The notes under the pieces: model-generated
What the model was told of the DNA's origin: nothing
Databases searched by the model: none
The model's input: only the letters and a program-made list of their open reading frames with translations
Assembly (NCBI RefSeq): GCF_021347895.1
Contig: NC_067132.1
Coordinates: forward strand, 8,230,338 to 8,294,337
DNA: 64,000 nucleotides
Direction: 5' to 3'
Source of the DNA: Acanthochromis polyacanthus
Lineage: Eukaryota > Chordata > Actinopteri > Pomacentridae
Shown: one piece after another, positions 49,451 through 60,647 of the stretch
Numbering within the stretch: position 1 is the first letter of the stretch
Layout of the letters: the number at the start of each line of letters is the position of its first letter
Made by a program: the position numbers and the translations under genes

Positions 49451-49898
49451 AGGGAAACAGAAAGTGGTAGTAAAAACAGACAGATTGCTTTAGTTGAATG
49501 TTGCAGCAGGAAGAGGGATGGATATGTACGCATGCAGGACAAACAAGGAAAAAGCAAAATTTTTTCTTCCCAGAAAGCACATTTTTACAAGCTAGTGGTA
49601 CTGACAGAGCAGAGACAATGCTTGCCATCCTAAGTAAAAGCTGAGCAGTTTATCACTTTGAATCAATAAGTGTTTACTATTTAAAACTGCAGGTGCTGCC
49701 TGAGTGAGCAGTTTCATTTATGATGTGACCTCCTGTCCAACCTCCAGGGTGTCATAGGTGGAGATGGTCAATCGATGAGCACAGCACAGAAACACAGAAT
49801 AATGCCACTTGGAACTGTGATGACACCTAAACGCTACATCTTGCTAACCCCTCATATACATCAGTGTTTTTGAGTGATGACAACTACTAATGAAATTA

Positions 49899-51347
49899 CA
49901 GTGAGGTCCATAAATATCGGGACATTGACACCATTTGCAGTATTTTGACTCTGTACCACCAGAGCGGATTGGAAATGAAACAGTCCAGATGTGCTTTGAG
50001 TGCAGACTGTCAGCTTTAATTTGACGGTCTTGATTCCAAATCAGGTGGAGGAATTACAACACATTTTATGTGTGCCCTCCACCTTTTGAAGGGACCAAAA
50101 GTAATTGGACAAGCTTACATAACCATAAATCAAACTGTCATTTTTAAGATTTGTTTGGAAATCCTTTGCGGTCATAGACATCACCAAACACTGAGTTCAG
50201 CCCCTGGTGATGCTCTGTCAGGCCTCTACTGCTGCTGTCTTCAGTTCCTGCTCATTCTTGGGGCATTTTCCCTTCAGTTTTGTCTTCGGCGAGTGAAATA
50301 CAGCTCAACTGGATTCAGGTCAGGTGACTGACTTTGCCATTGCAGAACATTCCACTTCTTCACCTTTGGTTGCTTTCGTGGCATTCTGCAGGTCACTGTC
50401 CGTCTGCACCATGAAGCATCATCCAATGAGTTCTGAAGTATTTGGCTGAATATGAGCAGATAATATTACCAAAAACACTTCAGAATTCATTCTGCTGCTT
50501 TTATCAGCAGTCACATCATCAATAAATATAAAAGAACCAGTTCCACTGGCAGCCATACTGTACATGCTCACAACATTATACTATCACCACCATGCTTCAC
50601 TGATAAGCTGGTATCTTTACATCTTGAACAGTTCCTTCCCTTCTGCAGACTCTTCTCTTCCCTTCATTCTGGTACAAGCTGATCTTTGTCTCATCTGTCC
50701 ATAGGATGTTGTTCCACAACTGCACAGGCTCTTTTAGATGTTTTTTGGCATACTGTAATCTGGCCTTTCAGTTTCTGATGTTCACCAATGGTTTATACTT
50801 GTGGTGAACCCTCTGTTATCACTCTGGTAAAGTCTCCTCTGAATTGTTGACTTTAACCTCCTGTAAAGTGTTCTTGATCTGGCCAAGAGATGTGAAGGAG
50901 TTTTTCTTGACCAGGGAAGGGATTCTTCTGTCATCCACCACAGATGTTTTCTGTGGTCTTCCAGGTCTTTTGGTGTTGCTGAGCTCACCAGTGCACTCTC
51001 TCTTTTTAAGAATGTACCAAACAGTTGATTTGGCCACACCTAATGTTTTTGCTATCTCTCTGATGGGTTTGTTTTGACTTTTCAGCCTAATAACAGCTTG
51101 TTTCACTGATAGTGACAGCTCTTTCGACTTCATATTGAAAGTTGACCTCGCCAGATTCCAAAGGCAAATACCACACTTGAAATGAACTCTAGACCTTTTA
51201 TCTGCTTCTTGTAAATTAAATAATAAGGGATTAACACACCTGGCTGTAGAACAGCTGAGCAGCCAAATGTCCAATTACTTTTGGCCCCTTAAAAAAATGT
51301 TGTAATTCCTACACCATTCACCTGATTCGGATGTAAACACCCTTTTG
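49899..51347 (-). mobile_element. Tc1-like fossil lacking one terminal repeat
   Basis: The left end reads CAGTGAGGTCCATAAATATC after TA, the standard tip of a well-known fish Tc1 family. The partner tip is absent: after TGTAATTCCTACACCATTCA the sequence loses similarity near 51,347, so the right arm is cut off. Internal sub-terminal pieces CAAAAGTAATTGGACAA and, reversed, CCAATTACTTTTGG face each other at 50,096 and 51,270. Confidence 0.85.
50200..51133 (-). pseudogene. Broken Tc1-like transposase
   Basis: From the ATG at 51133 the frame reads MKSKELSLSVKQAVIRLKSQ then KPIREIAKTLGVAKSTVWYI and GELSNTKRPGRPQKTSVVDD, the helix-turn-helix pair and GRPR-like linker. It ends after VNNSEETLPE. A second frame picks up SDNRGFTTSINHW. 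Beyond that only scattered fragments remain and no intact catalytic triad is seen. Confidence 0.85.
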
Positions 51348-53602
51348 AGGGTACAGAGACACATGTGTACAGCTGTACTTTGAATAAAATGAATGAACAA
51401 ACTTATGTCCCTTCCCAGTGTGTATACGCAAGTGTCTCTCTGTGGTAATAAGGCTTTGGAGTCTGAACAATGAATGATTTGAACACCATTTTGAAATTTG
51501 TTTTTAGTTAGTATTATTATTTAAACTATTAAAACCTTTGACATACAGCATCACAACATTCACTTCACTTCTATATTTGATTTTTCTTGGCACAACAATA
51601 TTTGTTCGACATTGCCAGAGAATAACAAACTTCTAATTATAGATTATATATAAATATAAAATAAACATTTATTCATATTTACTTATTTACAAGATATTTT
51701 CCTACTTAGTGGACATCAGTATAGCAGTATTGTCGAGGCATCATCCTTCAGTCTGTGCCATACACACCTAATCTGAGCTCAGGTTGAGCTAAATGTTAGC
51801 TGAAAACAGCCAAAGATGTGCTACAGCTCCACAAACTGGATAGACAATGGCAGACCAGTCTCTGCCCCAGCCACTGAGGCTTTGGTGAACCTGGCACACT
51901 GCTGTCCTCCTCTGTAATGGCTGCCCATTAATCTGTCCGTCTAAGAGCGTGTCAGGTGGACACTAATCACTTAACCAGATTAGGCTAATCCTGAACTTTT
52001 TATAAAACACAGAAGCAACGCTGAGGCTCCAGGGTTGAGGAATACATTGCTTTAAAGCCCCGCAGACAAAGTGCAGCTCAATTTCTGCTGCCGTCTTCTG
52101 GCCACCAGCCACATCAGTCAGATGAGTGTTCTTCGTCAGCCCAAGACATGCTGGTCTCTTAGGAAGTCGTGCAGACTCATCAGGCTATCTACACAGAGAG
52201 AGCGTCAATTGGGACATAATCTTTGATTTTTTTTGCAGTTTATGACCAATACTTCACAAAAAGACTTGCAGACTACTTCAATTCACAACCTGTCACAGCA
52301 GTTTTTAACCAGCTTCCACCAGCCCACGTGAAGACAAAACTGAACATCTGCTGTAAGCATCAGGAAATTGACAGATGTGTGAAGGCAGAGCTTAAAGAGG
52401 GGCTATCAACTCACACAGTAAGAAGGATTTAGTCGTATCAAGCTCCACTTGGTTTGATGTCAGATGGCTGCTGCTATAGTTATTTTTGCTTGTGTACGTA
52501 TGTGTGTGTGCACATACATGTCTGTGTGCTGCATTTAATGATGTCCTAAGCCTTTAAACCTGTCAGGTAAACAACGTAGCCCGTTATGCAACACAAGGCA
52601 CAGAAAGATAAGGGATAGTGACACTCTGTATCAGTGTCTGCATAGAGAGTGATTTACTGGATACTTTAAACATCCATACTAGGATGGGGAAAATTACTGT
52701 AAGTCGATCAGACTGTCATAAGTTTAATGGCTTTTGAATGAGGGAAAAAAACATAATTCAGACATAAAAGTCAAAGAGTGATTTAGGAACTGGGTATGGA
52801 AACAGCATGTAGGACAAAAAATATTTTATTCTATAGTGGTGTAATTTTACATAGATCGGTAACTGGAAGTAGTTAAGAATGCATGGGTGCTAGTCAAAAA
52901 AAAGAGGAGGACAATGGGAGTCAGCCAAGGTTAGTGGGATCAATGTTACTTAGTGCTGCTTACACTTGAATCCTCATTGCCTTGAGTAAACACTAACCAT
53001 GAGATAGGTGAGAAAAAATAGTACATTAGTGATTGCAGGTACAGAGAAGGTGCTTTTATAAAATGTCACTCAATTTTCACTCCTAAATTATTAAGAAAAC
53101 ACAACATTTATGTTTTTGAGCATAGCATTTTTTCCTTTACAAGAAGAATCCTCGACTAAATTAAATAAACAAATTTCAAAATATTTCAGGACTTGATAGG
53201 ACCAGCAAGAGTAATGAATGAAATTAACGTTTTTAAATGAACCATGCTTTGTCTACATGAGATGGAACTGAGCAAGTAACTATTTAGTTGTTTTGCACAT
53301 GTCTGATATCACTTCAGTCAGTCTTATGTTTTCTTATGATCATGCTGTGGCAAAAGGCTCAATAAAAACTCTCCTGATGTTCTGCTAAATAGATGCTAAG
53401 ACATCTCAAAGAGAGCTGCAAGAATTATTTCATAAGCTTTTAGCGGTAAATTAATCAGCAGCTATTTTAAAGTTGAATAAATCAGTTTAAGCTATTATTT
53501 AAGAAGAAATGCCAAATCTCTTTGGACAAAAGAAGACAATTTGGGGAGGTCATCCTGGGCCTTGGAAATGCTGATTGACATTTTTAACCATTTTCTGGAA
53601 TA

Positions 53603-53634
<32 letters not shown>

Positions 53635-53679
53635 CAAATAATTCATGAATTGAGAAAATAATCAACAGATTTACCAACA
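51348..53679. other. Intergenic DNA, no gene seen
   Basis: No coding similarity was recognised. A (TA)n run sits at 53,604-53,633, just outside the SWIM/THAP element. Confidence 0.5.
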
Positions 53680-53755
53680 ATTGACCCTTCGCTAAGCCCC
53701 ACTCCCCTTGGTTACTGTTGCTACGCCTGTCAAGCTTTCCCTCCGAGCATGAAAT

Positions 53756-54365
53756 ATGGAGTTTTTAGCGGTACCGGTGAGTGACATTTCTCAGGAGATA
53801 TGTGCAAATTTCTGGACATATTCTACAGCGATATCAGAGAGAAGCAGACAGAAGGGTCTCCAATATGCTTTTGAGAACTATATTCACCAAATTAAATGTT
53901 GGCGGAGTGCAAATGAAGAGGACGTTAAAATAGAGGGAAAAGCGCACAGATCTCAGTGTAAGCACCAAACACCCCATGTATTGTCACTTCACGTCAAAAA
54001 TAATCATATACAAGAACAACAATGTTCTTGTACAGCAGGGTAAGCCGATATGCATTATATACATTTAAATTAATGTTATGTCAACTGTCATTATCATGTG
54101 TCTGCCCATTTCTTGCTAAGCTAAATTTGTGTTTGTTTACAGCGCACCAGGATATTGCTCACATATAGTGGGGCTGATCTATACACTTGATCTCATTAAG
54201 GCACAGCAAAGCCCAGCAATATCTTGCACAAGTTTGCCACAACAGTGGCACAAGCCAAGGGGTTACAACATTAATGCAGTACCGATCTCATCTGTTGTTG
54301 TCGCCAAAGTCAGACGTGAGCGTAGGTGGAGACCCGTAGATTGCTGCTACAAAAGAAGCAGGTAG
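53756..54365 (+). pseudogene. SWIM zinc-finger protein remnant (two exons)
   Basis: Exon A (53756-54039) starts MEFLAVPVSDISQEICANFW and ends CSCTAG at a GTAAGC donor. Exon B (54143-54365), after a TTTACAG acceptor, starts APGYCSHIVGLIYTLDLIKA. Joined, the two give a complete SWIM signature, Cys-x-Cys, eight residues, Cys-x-His (CSCTAGAPGYCSH). A basic stretch KVRRERRWRPVDCCYKRSR precedes the stop. I recall fish proteins of this type continuing into a YqaJ nuclease domain; here the sequence stops first. The 103-base intron is in frame with both exons, so the break is only at the 3' side. Confidence 0.75.
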
Positions 54366-54521
54366 AATCATATTTAGGAAGATGAGGTACTGTACAATGA
54401 GCTCTATGTTGCATACTTTTGCCCTTCCGCCCCACGGGAGGTTTCTGTCCTTCCGCTGAGACGTCTTTCTTTGCTAATGTCATCTGACCTAACACACAGA
54501 GCTACGGTTAGCTAATGTTAG

Positions 54522-54734
54522 CTAGCAACTTAAGTTAGAACAGACGTAGGTGTTCTTATCGATTTTGGAGGGATTCAGCTGATCATGCGGTCTCCCACAC
54601 TGCTTAATCCACACGCAGCACCTTTCTTCTTGTGTCTTTGGCTTGGGGAATGCAAAAAAATCAACACCACCCTCCAAGCTTTGCGGATAACGAGTGTCGG
54701 ACTTGCAAGTAAAGTACGCACACCGCTTTGGCAT
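54522..54734 (-). pseudogene. THAP-domain N-terminal remnant
   Basis: The frame starts MPKRCAYFTCKSDTRYPQSL and includes FFAFPKPKTQEERCCVWIKQ and the block NPSKIDKNTYVCSN. This is the order of a THAP zinc finger: Cys-x4-Cys near the start, a Trp, and a Pro-containing block before the last Cys. The final His expected after CSN is missing (reads CSNLSC) and the frame stops, so the finger is cut at the internal deletion. Facing direction is toward the SWIM frame. Confidence 0.75.
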
Positions 54735-54837
54735 ATTGTCTTCTGCTGAAAACTTGACAGACCTCTCGTGCCTAGTTACAGTTGCTAAGGTAGGATTGGA
54801 CAGTAGCCATTTGTGGGAGGGGCTTAGCGAAGGGTCA

Positions 54838-56456
54838 ATTACACCGATTGTTAGTTGCAGCCCCAGTCTGAAACATTATACACTGATGCATTTAGTGCAA
54901 ACACAAAGCAGTGTGTTTATTCCTTGTATTCCATTTTTTTGGTTTTAATTAATTTTTACATAAAATCTTCAATGTATTAAAATTTGCATATTGCTTTTAT
55001 TTTTGCATTGCTATGGCTAGTTAATTACATGTCATAATGCAACAAACAAAACTGGATGTTCAACAATTCAAGGCAAGTACACATCTGTACTGTAATTTGA
55101 GCTACACCCTGCAAAAATAAATGAACAGGTGGAAAAGCAGCAAAATTAAGTCTGTCACGCTAAAAAACAAGTTTATGTATTTACTGAAATGTACTGACTT
55201 TTGAATCCATTTGCATTTTTCAAAACAAAAGACATCGTGCATTGTTTCCTTAAAAGGTTTCTGCATAATCCTGGTCAAATTTTCCCCAGTCGTTTTCCCC
55301 ACTTGGAATTTTACTGTTAATGACAATCACAGCGTTACTGAATCTGAGCCTCCTGGATGCACAATACTAATGGGTCACCTTGTGGCTGTTGCTTGTAAAT
55401 GTTTCAAATCTTTTTTTAAGAAATCATGTGATGTAAAAATCACACGAAATACTACTGCTACTGCATGAGAAATGCTGTTCAATTGACGGAATTTTAGTTA
55501 TTTGTTTCACTTACTAGTTTGTTCTTTCAAAAATAATTGAATTACTTTGGCAATTACATCATAAAAAATGAATTAGTTTACTAGTTATTTTTAAATGTCT
55601 ACTTCGGTTCTCTAATGAATACGTACACAGTCTAGCCATTTGGCATTTGGTTATTTTGCCTAGTTCTTCCTGTTTATTCTGACCAAAATAGCAAATGATT
55701 CAGTCATGTGAGAACAACAATAAATTCATGTGGCTTCTCACACACAGTCAAGCCTTATAATCTAATCCTAAGAATTCTCTATCCATAGAAAGCAAAACAA
55801 TATCCTTTTATTGTGACATTAGATAGAAAAACAACAACAGAAACCACACGCACACACTTATCCAGAAGGTGTCACTATCTCACATTGTTGAAGCAACGGT
55901 GTGTGGGTATAAACACCCATTAGGCACACTTTACAATAAACTGTAGCTGCAGCTTGCAAGTCACATTCTAGGATTTCATCTAGAATCACATTAGCCTCTA
56001 ACCCCTCTCTAATAACTCCCAGTGTCCACTTTAAATAGAACCAAGGCAATTCAGAAGGATATGATGGCCTCCAGGAACCAGATGGCGGTTGGACTACCAA
56101 CATCTGGTTTCTAGATTATGAGAATATTTAATATAAGGGATTGTGAGAGGTGTTTAAACAGCTGAACTACAGGGGAGTGTCCACACACTATTTCAGTACT
56201 TCCAAAAAAAATGCTATTTATTATATTAGTATATCTTGCATATAGATGTCTAATACTTAAATTACTTTCTTTAAGAAGCTAAAACAAGTAAGAGGACTGA
56301 AATGCTGTGAGTCTCCACAGGAGGCAGAGCTCAGCTAGAAGATGATGTTAGATTATTATTAGTCAGCACGAGGACATTGCCTTGTGAGGTCAGAGGTCAT
56401 CTTTGAAGCTGGCAGAAATTCAGTGTCACACTAGCACATTTCAGGATTCAGCAGAG
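54838..56456. other. Intergenic DNA, no gene seen
   Basis: AT-rich DNA without coding signal. Confidence 0.5.
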
Positions 56457-56639
56457 GTTATTATTAGGGATGTGCGCGACTCGTCGTTTAATCGTTTAAC
56501 CGCCTACTCATTTATTAAACGTTTAGTATTTTACTAGTTGGTTAAACGCTGCATTAAGCATCATGCACCTTGTCCCCGACCGGGCGCCGCCATGCAGCTC
56601 CACGCTCAGGCGTGCGCTGCACGCTCGTCCCGTCTGGGC

Positions 56640-56676
56640 TACCTGGTTGATCCTGCCAGTAGCATATGCTTGTCTC
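56640..56676 (+). other. Captured 5' end of 18S rRNA (37 bases)
   Basis: Starts TACCTGGTTGATCCTGCCAG and runs through AGTAGCATATGCTTGTCTC. This is the universally conserved first segment of eukaryotic 18S rRNA. After TGTCTC the match ends: the real rRNA goes on AAAGATTAAG, while here it is TTTTTTCAACC. It is a fragment inside the hAT-like element, not an rRNA gene. Confidence 0.93.
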
Positions 56677-56703
56677 TTTTTTCAACCCCCGCTATCCCCC
56701 TCA

Positions 56704-56901
56704 TCACCAGCTACACCCACCACGTCCCTTCCTGCCACCCCGAAGCAAAGCATCGGCTCCAGTATGTGCTGCTCGTGGACTGTCATGGCGCACCGACCCG
56801 CTGCCATTACGCACAGACGCAGCGGCACTTTCTGTCTCAGTGGACGACTGAACATCTTCATCAGAGTGTGAATATTCCTCTTCAGAATATGAGTAAGCCA
56901 T
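56704..56901 (-). other. Small acidic frame inside the hAT-like element
   Basis: The minus-strand frame starts MAYSYSEEEYSHSDEDVQSS and is rich in Ser, Glu and Asp before turning Arg/Gly-rich. It could be a remnant of the first exon of the parent transposase or of a captured gene. I do not recognise it, and chance is possible in GC-rich sequence. Confidence 0.3.
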
Positions 56902-57223
56902 TACTTGACAAAGTACTTTGTCAGCGTTGAGCAGACCTCTCGGTGAGTTTTCTCACTCTAAAATGTGCCGTCTTGCGCTCTGATACGCTCCGACGGCGAG
57001 TCTCGTCTCCTCGGTTTTCAAACTCTGTAAACTCCAAAACTTTGAATGAAAACACGCCCACAACTGATGCTCAGATTAAAGTTCCAGATGTCCACCATCT
57101 CCTGGTGTACAGTACATGAGGCACACCAGGCAGTATATTTGAAGCTATGGCTTGTTATGTTCAGCAATGTTGCTTGTCGCAATATTGCGACTTTGGCGCT
57201 TAAAGGGTTAAATTGCAAGTTTT

Positions 57224-57268
57224 CCAAACCGACTAGTCGCCAATAAAATTAGCGACTAGTCGGTTTGG
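57224..57268. repeat. Perfect 17-bp hairpin near the hAT-like right end
   Basis: The arms CCAAACCGACTAGTCGC (57224-57240) and GCGACTAGTCGGTTTGG (57252-57268) are exact reverse complements with an 11-base loop. It lies 25 bases from the element tip, where hAT transposases bind sub-terminal motifs. Confidence 0.95.
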
Positions 57269-57301
57269 AAATTAGTCGAAATTCCCATCCCTAGTTATTA
57301 T

Positions 57302-59073
57302 TGCCAACAGAGAGCTTGAATGTGGTTACCACATGACTTTTTGGCTATGTATGTTGTATCAAATTATTGTGACGTCATCATAAGCATCATTTTCCACATT
57401 ACATAACTCTTGGCTTAAAGCCAGTAATGTAGCTATTACATAATTAGTAAAGAAACAATCATTTCCTAGAAAATGAGTGCAGATTTCTTGCTATACTCAA
57501 AACAGGTGTAACCAGAAAAACAAATGTTTGTTTATTGTCCCAAACCAAAACTGTGCATGTTTGTGGCTGCATGTAAAATTCCTAAATTAGTGGTGCAATG
57601 AATATGTTAGTGGCAATGTAGCCAAATCAATAATAATGGCCCAGTAATACACTTGATAGTATTGCGAGTGACCACATCTTAGAGTGGGAACACTTTAATA
57701 GCCATTACTGTGAGGCTTGGTTCTAACCTGACTATTCCCTACTTAAGTTTTTATTGCTTCATTATGATTGGAACAACAAAGCCACAGCATGTCTGTTGAC
57801 ATGTATCAACAATGTCACACTCACAATGTCCAGAATTTAAGCTGATAAAGCAGAGTTTATCAGTAAATAAGTGATAAAGCTGAAGTGCAAGATCATACAG
57901 AGCAGAACATGTCACAAGAAACACACACAAAACACAAAGTAAGGCTAAGAAGCCAACAAATGTTGCACTTATTCATTCTGTAAAGATGGTAAAAGATAAT
58001 TCATTTTTTCTGGACATCAGACTTAGAGATATCCGATTTGTTAGGCTTGTAATCATGGTAAAAGAAAAGCAGCTGAAGGAGTTTATACAGTCTATGACTC
58101 TATGTAAACCAAAGCCAAGTGACCCCGAGAGCATTACACAAACTACAGTTGACAATGAAAGGAGAGTGGGAAAACAGACAGCCATAAAAACATGAGCATA
58201 CTTACTGGCTAAGGGCTTATCAGAGACAGCACATTTAGAGCAGTGGGCTGGTGAGAACAAGATCACTAAGCAGGAAATAGGAAATAGCAGTTGGAGAGGG
58301 TAGGACTGTCTGTCTGAACAACCAGTGCACAAAATGATAAATTCCACTTGGTTTCAATAATGATGATTATCACCTACCAGGGGATAGTCTAAAAATGTTT
58401 ATAAAGGGAGCACTCCTATGACAGAAAATTATGTTATGTCTCATTTTCTTACTCACTACATTTCGAAGTAATACTATTTTCACTCCCTCCCTCCCTCTTT
58501 TCTATGCATCATTCCTCCTTTAGAGCATACGTCGGCCAGCAAACCACACCACAATGATAAAGGATTTAACTAAACATCCGTACACTAGACACAAACTGGA
58601 ATGTGTGAGTACAATTGTTTCTGCTAAACAGTTGTTCGTATGTGACGGCCTGAATTGATACCCTAAATTTTTAGAAGTGCATTAGGCAACTATGCACATC
58701 TGCAATTCATGATGCAATATTTCTAAAGAAATACTGGGGGTCCATTTCAATCATATTTCCATGACCCATTGATAGGGTAGAAGTACAGACACTGAATAAT
58801 GGTGTCTGACTGTTTTGCTGTGAAACAGATAAAACCACCAAAGCTAAGAGATATGGCCAACGCAAACACGCCGCTGAGAGTTGGGCAACGTTGTAGGGTC
58901 AGGTTGGACACATGCTGCAGTATAAATAAACTAAAAAAGAGTTTCCTAACTGGTAGTAGAGGTCTTTAAAATGATACCAAGACCAGGTCTGTATATGCAT
59001 CTTTAAGATGCGACACAAATGCAAGTAATCTGTGTTATTGTTATATGTTGTCCTTTTTCAAAAAAGTAAAATA
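57302..59073. other. Intergenic DNA, no gene seen
   Basis: No coding similarity was recognised. Confidence 0.5.
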
Positions 59074-59075
59074 TA

Positions 59076-60645
59076 CACTACTGGTAAAAGGTTTCAGAAC
59101 GCCCCAACTTTTCCATGTTTTTATCTAAATTCAAGTAGTTCAAGTCCAATAAATAGCTTGAAATGGTACAAAGTTAAGTGGTGAACTGCCAGAGGTAAAA
59201 AAAAATGTTTACTCAAAACTGAAAAATAATGTACATTTCAGAGTTATACAAAAAGGCCTTATTCAGGGAACAAGAAATGGGTTTACAACTTGAATTTATT
59301 CTGCAGAAATGGAGGTTGATCAAGCTTTGAAAGTTGGTGCTGCCAAATCCTACCGGAGTCCCAGCTTTTTTTTGATTACTTCCAACCCACTCTTTCTGCA
59401 AAAAAAGTAGTGTTGGAACACACTGTGGCACCAAACCCTCCAGAGCATTATTTGAACATATTGTAATGCAGAAAGTAGTGTGTTGCTGTAAAAATGGTGA
59501 AGAAAAGGGAATTAACAATAGAAGAGAGACAGACCATCATAACAATTAAAAATGCTGGTCTTTCCTACAGAGAAATTGCCAAAGTCAAGGTGTCAGTGAG
59601 TACAGTTTTCTTCACCATCAAAAGGCTCAGAAACTGGAGGAAACCCTGGCAAGAAGAGTGTGGAAGACCCACAGTCACAACAGAAGTTTCTGAGAGTCAA
59701 CAGCTTGGTGATAGGCGGCTCACAAGACAAAAGGTTCAAGCACAACTTCATAGTGGTCGTAGTAAGCAAGTTTCAGGTTCAAGTGTGAAGAGAAGACTTG
59801 GAGTTACAAGTTTGACAGATCGAGTTGCAGCAAGCAAGTCATTGCTAAGATGTCAGAATAGGAAAAAGAGGCTTGTCTGGGCCATGAAACACTGTCAATA
59901 GACTACTGAAGTAGTAGTTGAAATCTTTGTTTCATCACATAGGATTTTTGTATGCCGTCGAGTAGGAGAAAGGATGGTTCCTCAAGTGTGTGACAACTGC
60001 CAAACATGGAGGAGGAAGTGTGATGATCTGGGGCTGTTTTACTGGATCCAGGGTCGGTGACTTGTACAGAGTGAGACGAACCCTGAACCTAAACATCTAC
60101 CACAGCATTCTGCAGCTCCATGCAGTGCCCTCTGGTATGTTCCTAGTTGGTCAGGAGTTCATCCTACAGCAAGATAGTGACCCAAAACATAAGTCCAAGA
60201 TATGCCAGAAGTACCTTATTAAAAAGAACAAGATGGTAAGCTTGGAAACATGGAGTGGCAGCACAGTCTCCAGACCTGAACCCCAAGGAGCTGGTTTGGC
60301 ATGAACTGGACAGAAGAATGAAAGCAAAGCAATCTACAAGAGCCACACATTTATGGGAACTTTTGCAACGGTTTGAGAACTTTCTGAAGAATATTTGATT
60401 TCCATTGTGGAAAGAATGCCACGAGTGTATTTGGCTGTTACACTTGCGAAAGGTGGCTACTTTGATGAGTCAAATGTATGGAATACATTTTGGGTTTCTA
60501 AACTGATTATTTTTTAACTTAATTTATTTGTTGAATGCTTTCATGTCAGAGCACAATGATACATTAACGTAATTAAGCATAGTTATTAATTTCCAATTTT
60601 AAAAAAACGGAAAAATCGGGGTGTTCACACTTTCGACCGGTAGTG
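59076..60645 (+). mobile_element. Tc1-like fossil with both ends
   Basis: TA flanks both ends (59074-59075 and 60646-60647). The left tip reads CACTACTGGTAAAAGGTTTC and the right, reversed, CACTACCGGTCGAAAGTGTG, a family whose tips I know from other fish. Length is 1,570 bp. It encodes a broken transposase in the plus direction. Confidence 0.9.
59494..60475 (+). pseudogene. Broken Tc1-like transposase lacking the first catalytic Asp block
   Basis: The first frame reads MVKKRELTIEERQTIITIKN then AGLSYREIAKVKVSVSTVFF and stops after RLVWAMKHCQ. Downstream pieces are [20 protein letters not shown], then FILQQDSDPKHKSKICQ (second Asp), then LISIVERMPRVYLAV and AKGGYFDES near 60,470. Between KHCQ and VEIFVSS the stretch that would carry the W-T-D-E motif is absent, and the Glu region is shifted out of frame. 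It cannot encode an active enzyme. Confidence 0.88.
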
Positions 60646-60647
60646 TA

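Larger units (their letters stand above)
53682..54837 (+). mobile_element. Candidate ISL2EU-like DNA transposon with SWIM and THAP reading frames (deleted copy)
   Basis: The ends are perfect inverted repeats of at least 19 bases, TGACCCTTCGCTAAGCCCC, flanked on both sides by AT (53680-53681 and 54838-54839). Inside, a two-exon frame on the plus strand encodes a SWIM zinc finger. A frame on the minus strand near the right end encodes a THAP-like N-terminus. At 1,156 bp the copy is far too short for full proteins, so the middle has been lost. From memory, ISL2EU elements have 2-bp AT target duplications and encode a transposase and a YqaJ-type nuclease; that class is inferred, not shown. Kolobok or P-like elements, which also use THAP domains, are less likely because of the AT flank. 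Confidence 0.7.
56457..57301. mobile_element. Non-autonomous hAT-like element with captured 18S rRNA start
   Basis: The body is 56465-57293 (829 bp). An identical 8-bp duplication GTTATTAT flanks it at 56457-56464 and 57294-57301, the target size used by hAT transposons. Its tips are short inverted repeats, TAGGGATG and CATCCCTA. The right sub-terminal region has a perfect 17-bp hairpin. The interior is GC-rich, unlike the flanks, and contains 37 bases identical to the start of 18S rRNA. No transposase domain was recognised. Confidence 0.85.

Noticed and set aside
56538..56930. Plus-strand 130-residue frame across the 18S fragment
   Set aside because: It runs through rRNA-derived and GC-rich transposon sequence and has no protein-like pattern.
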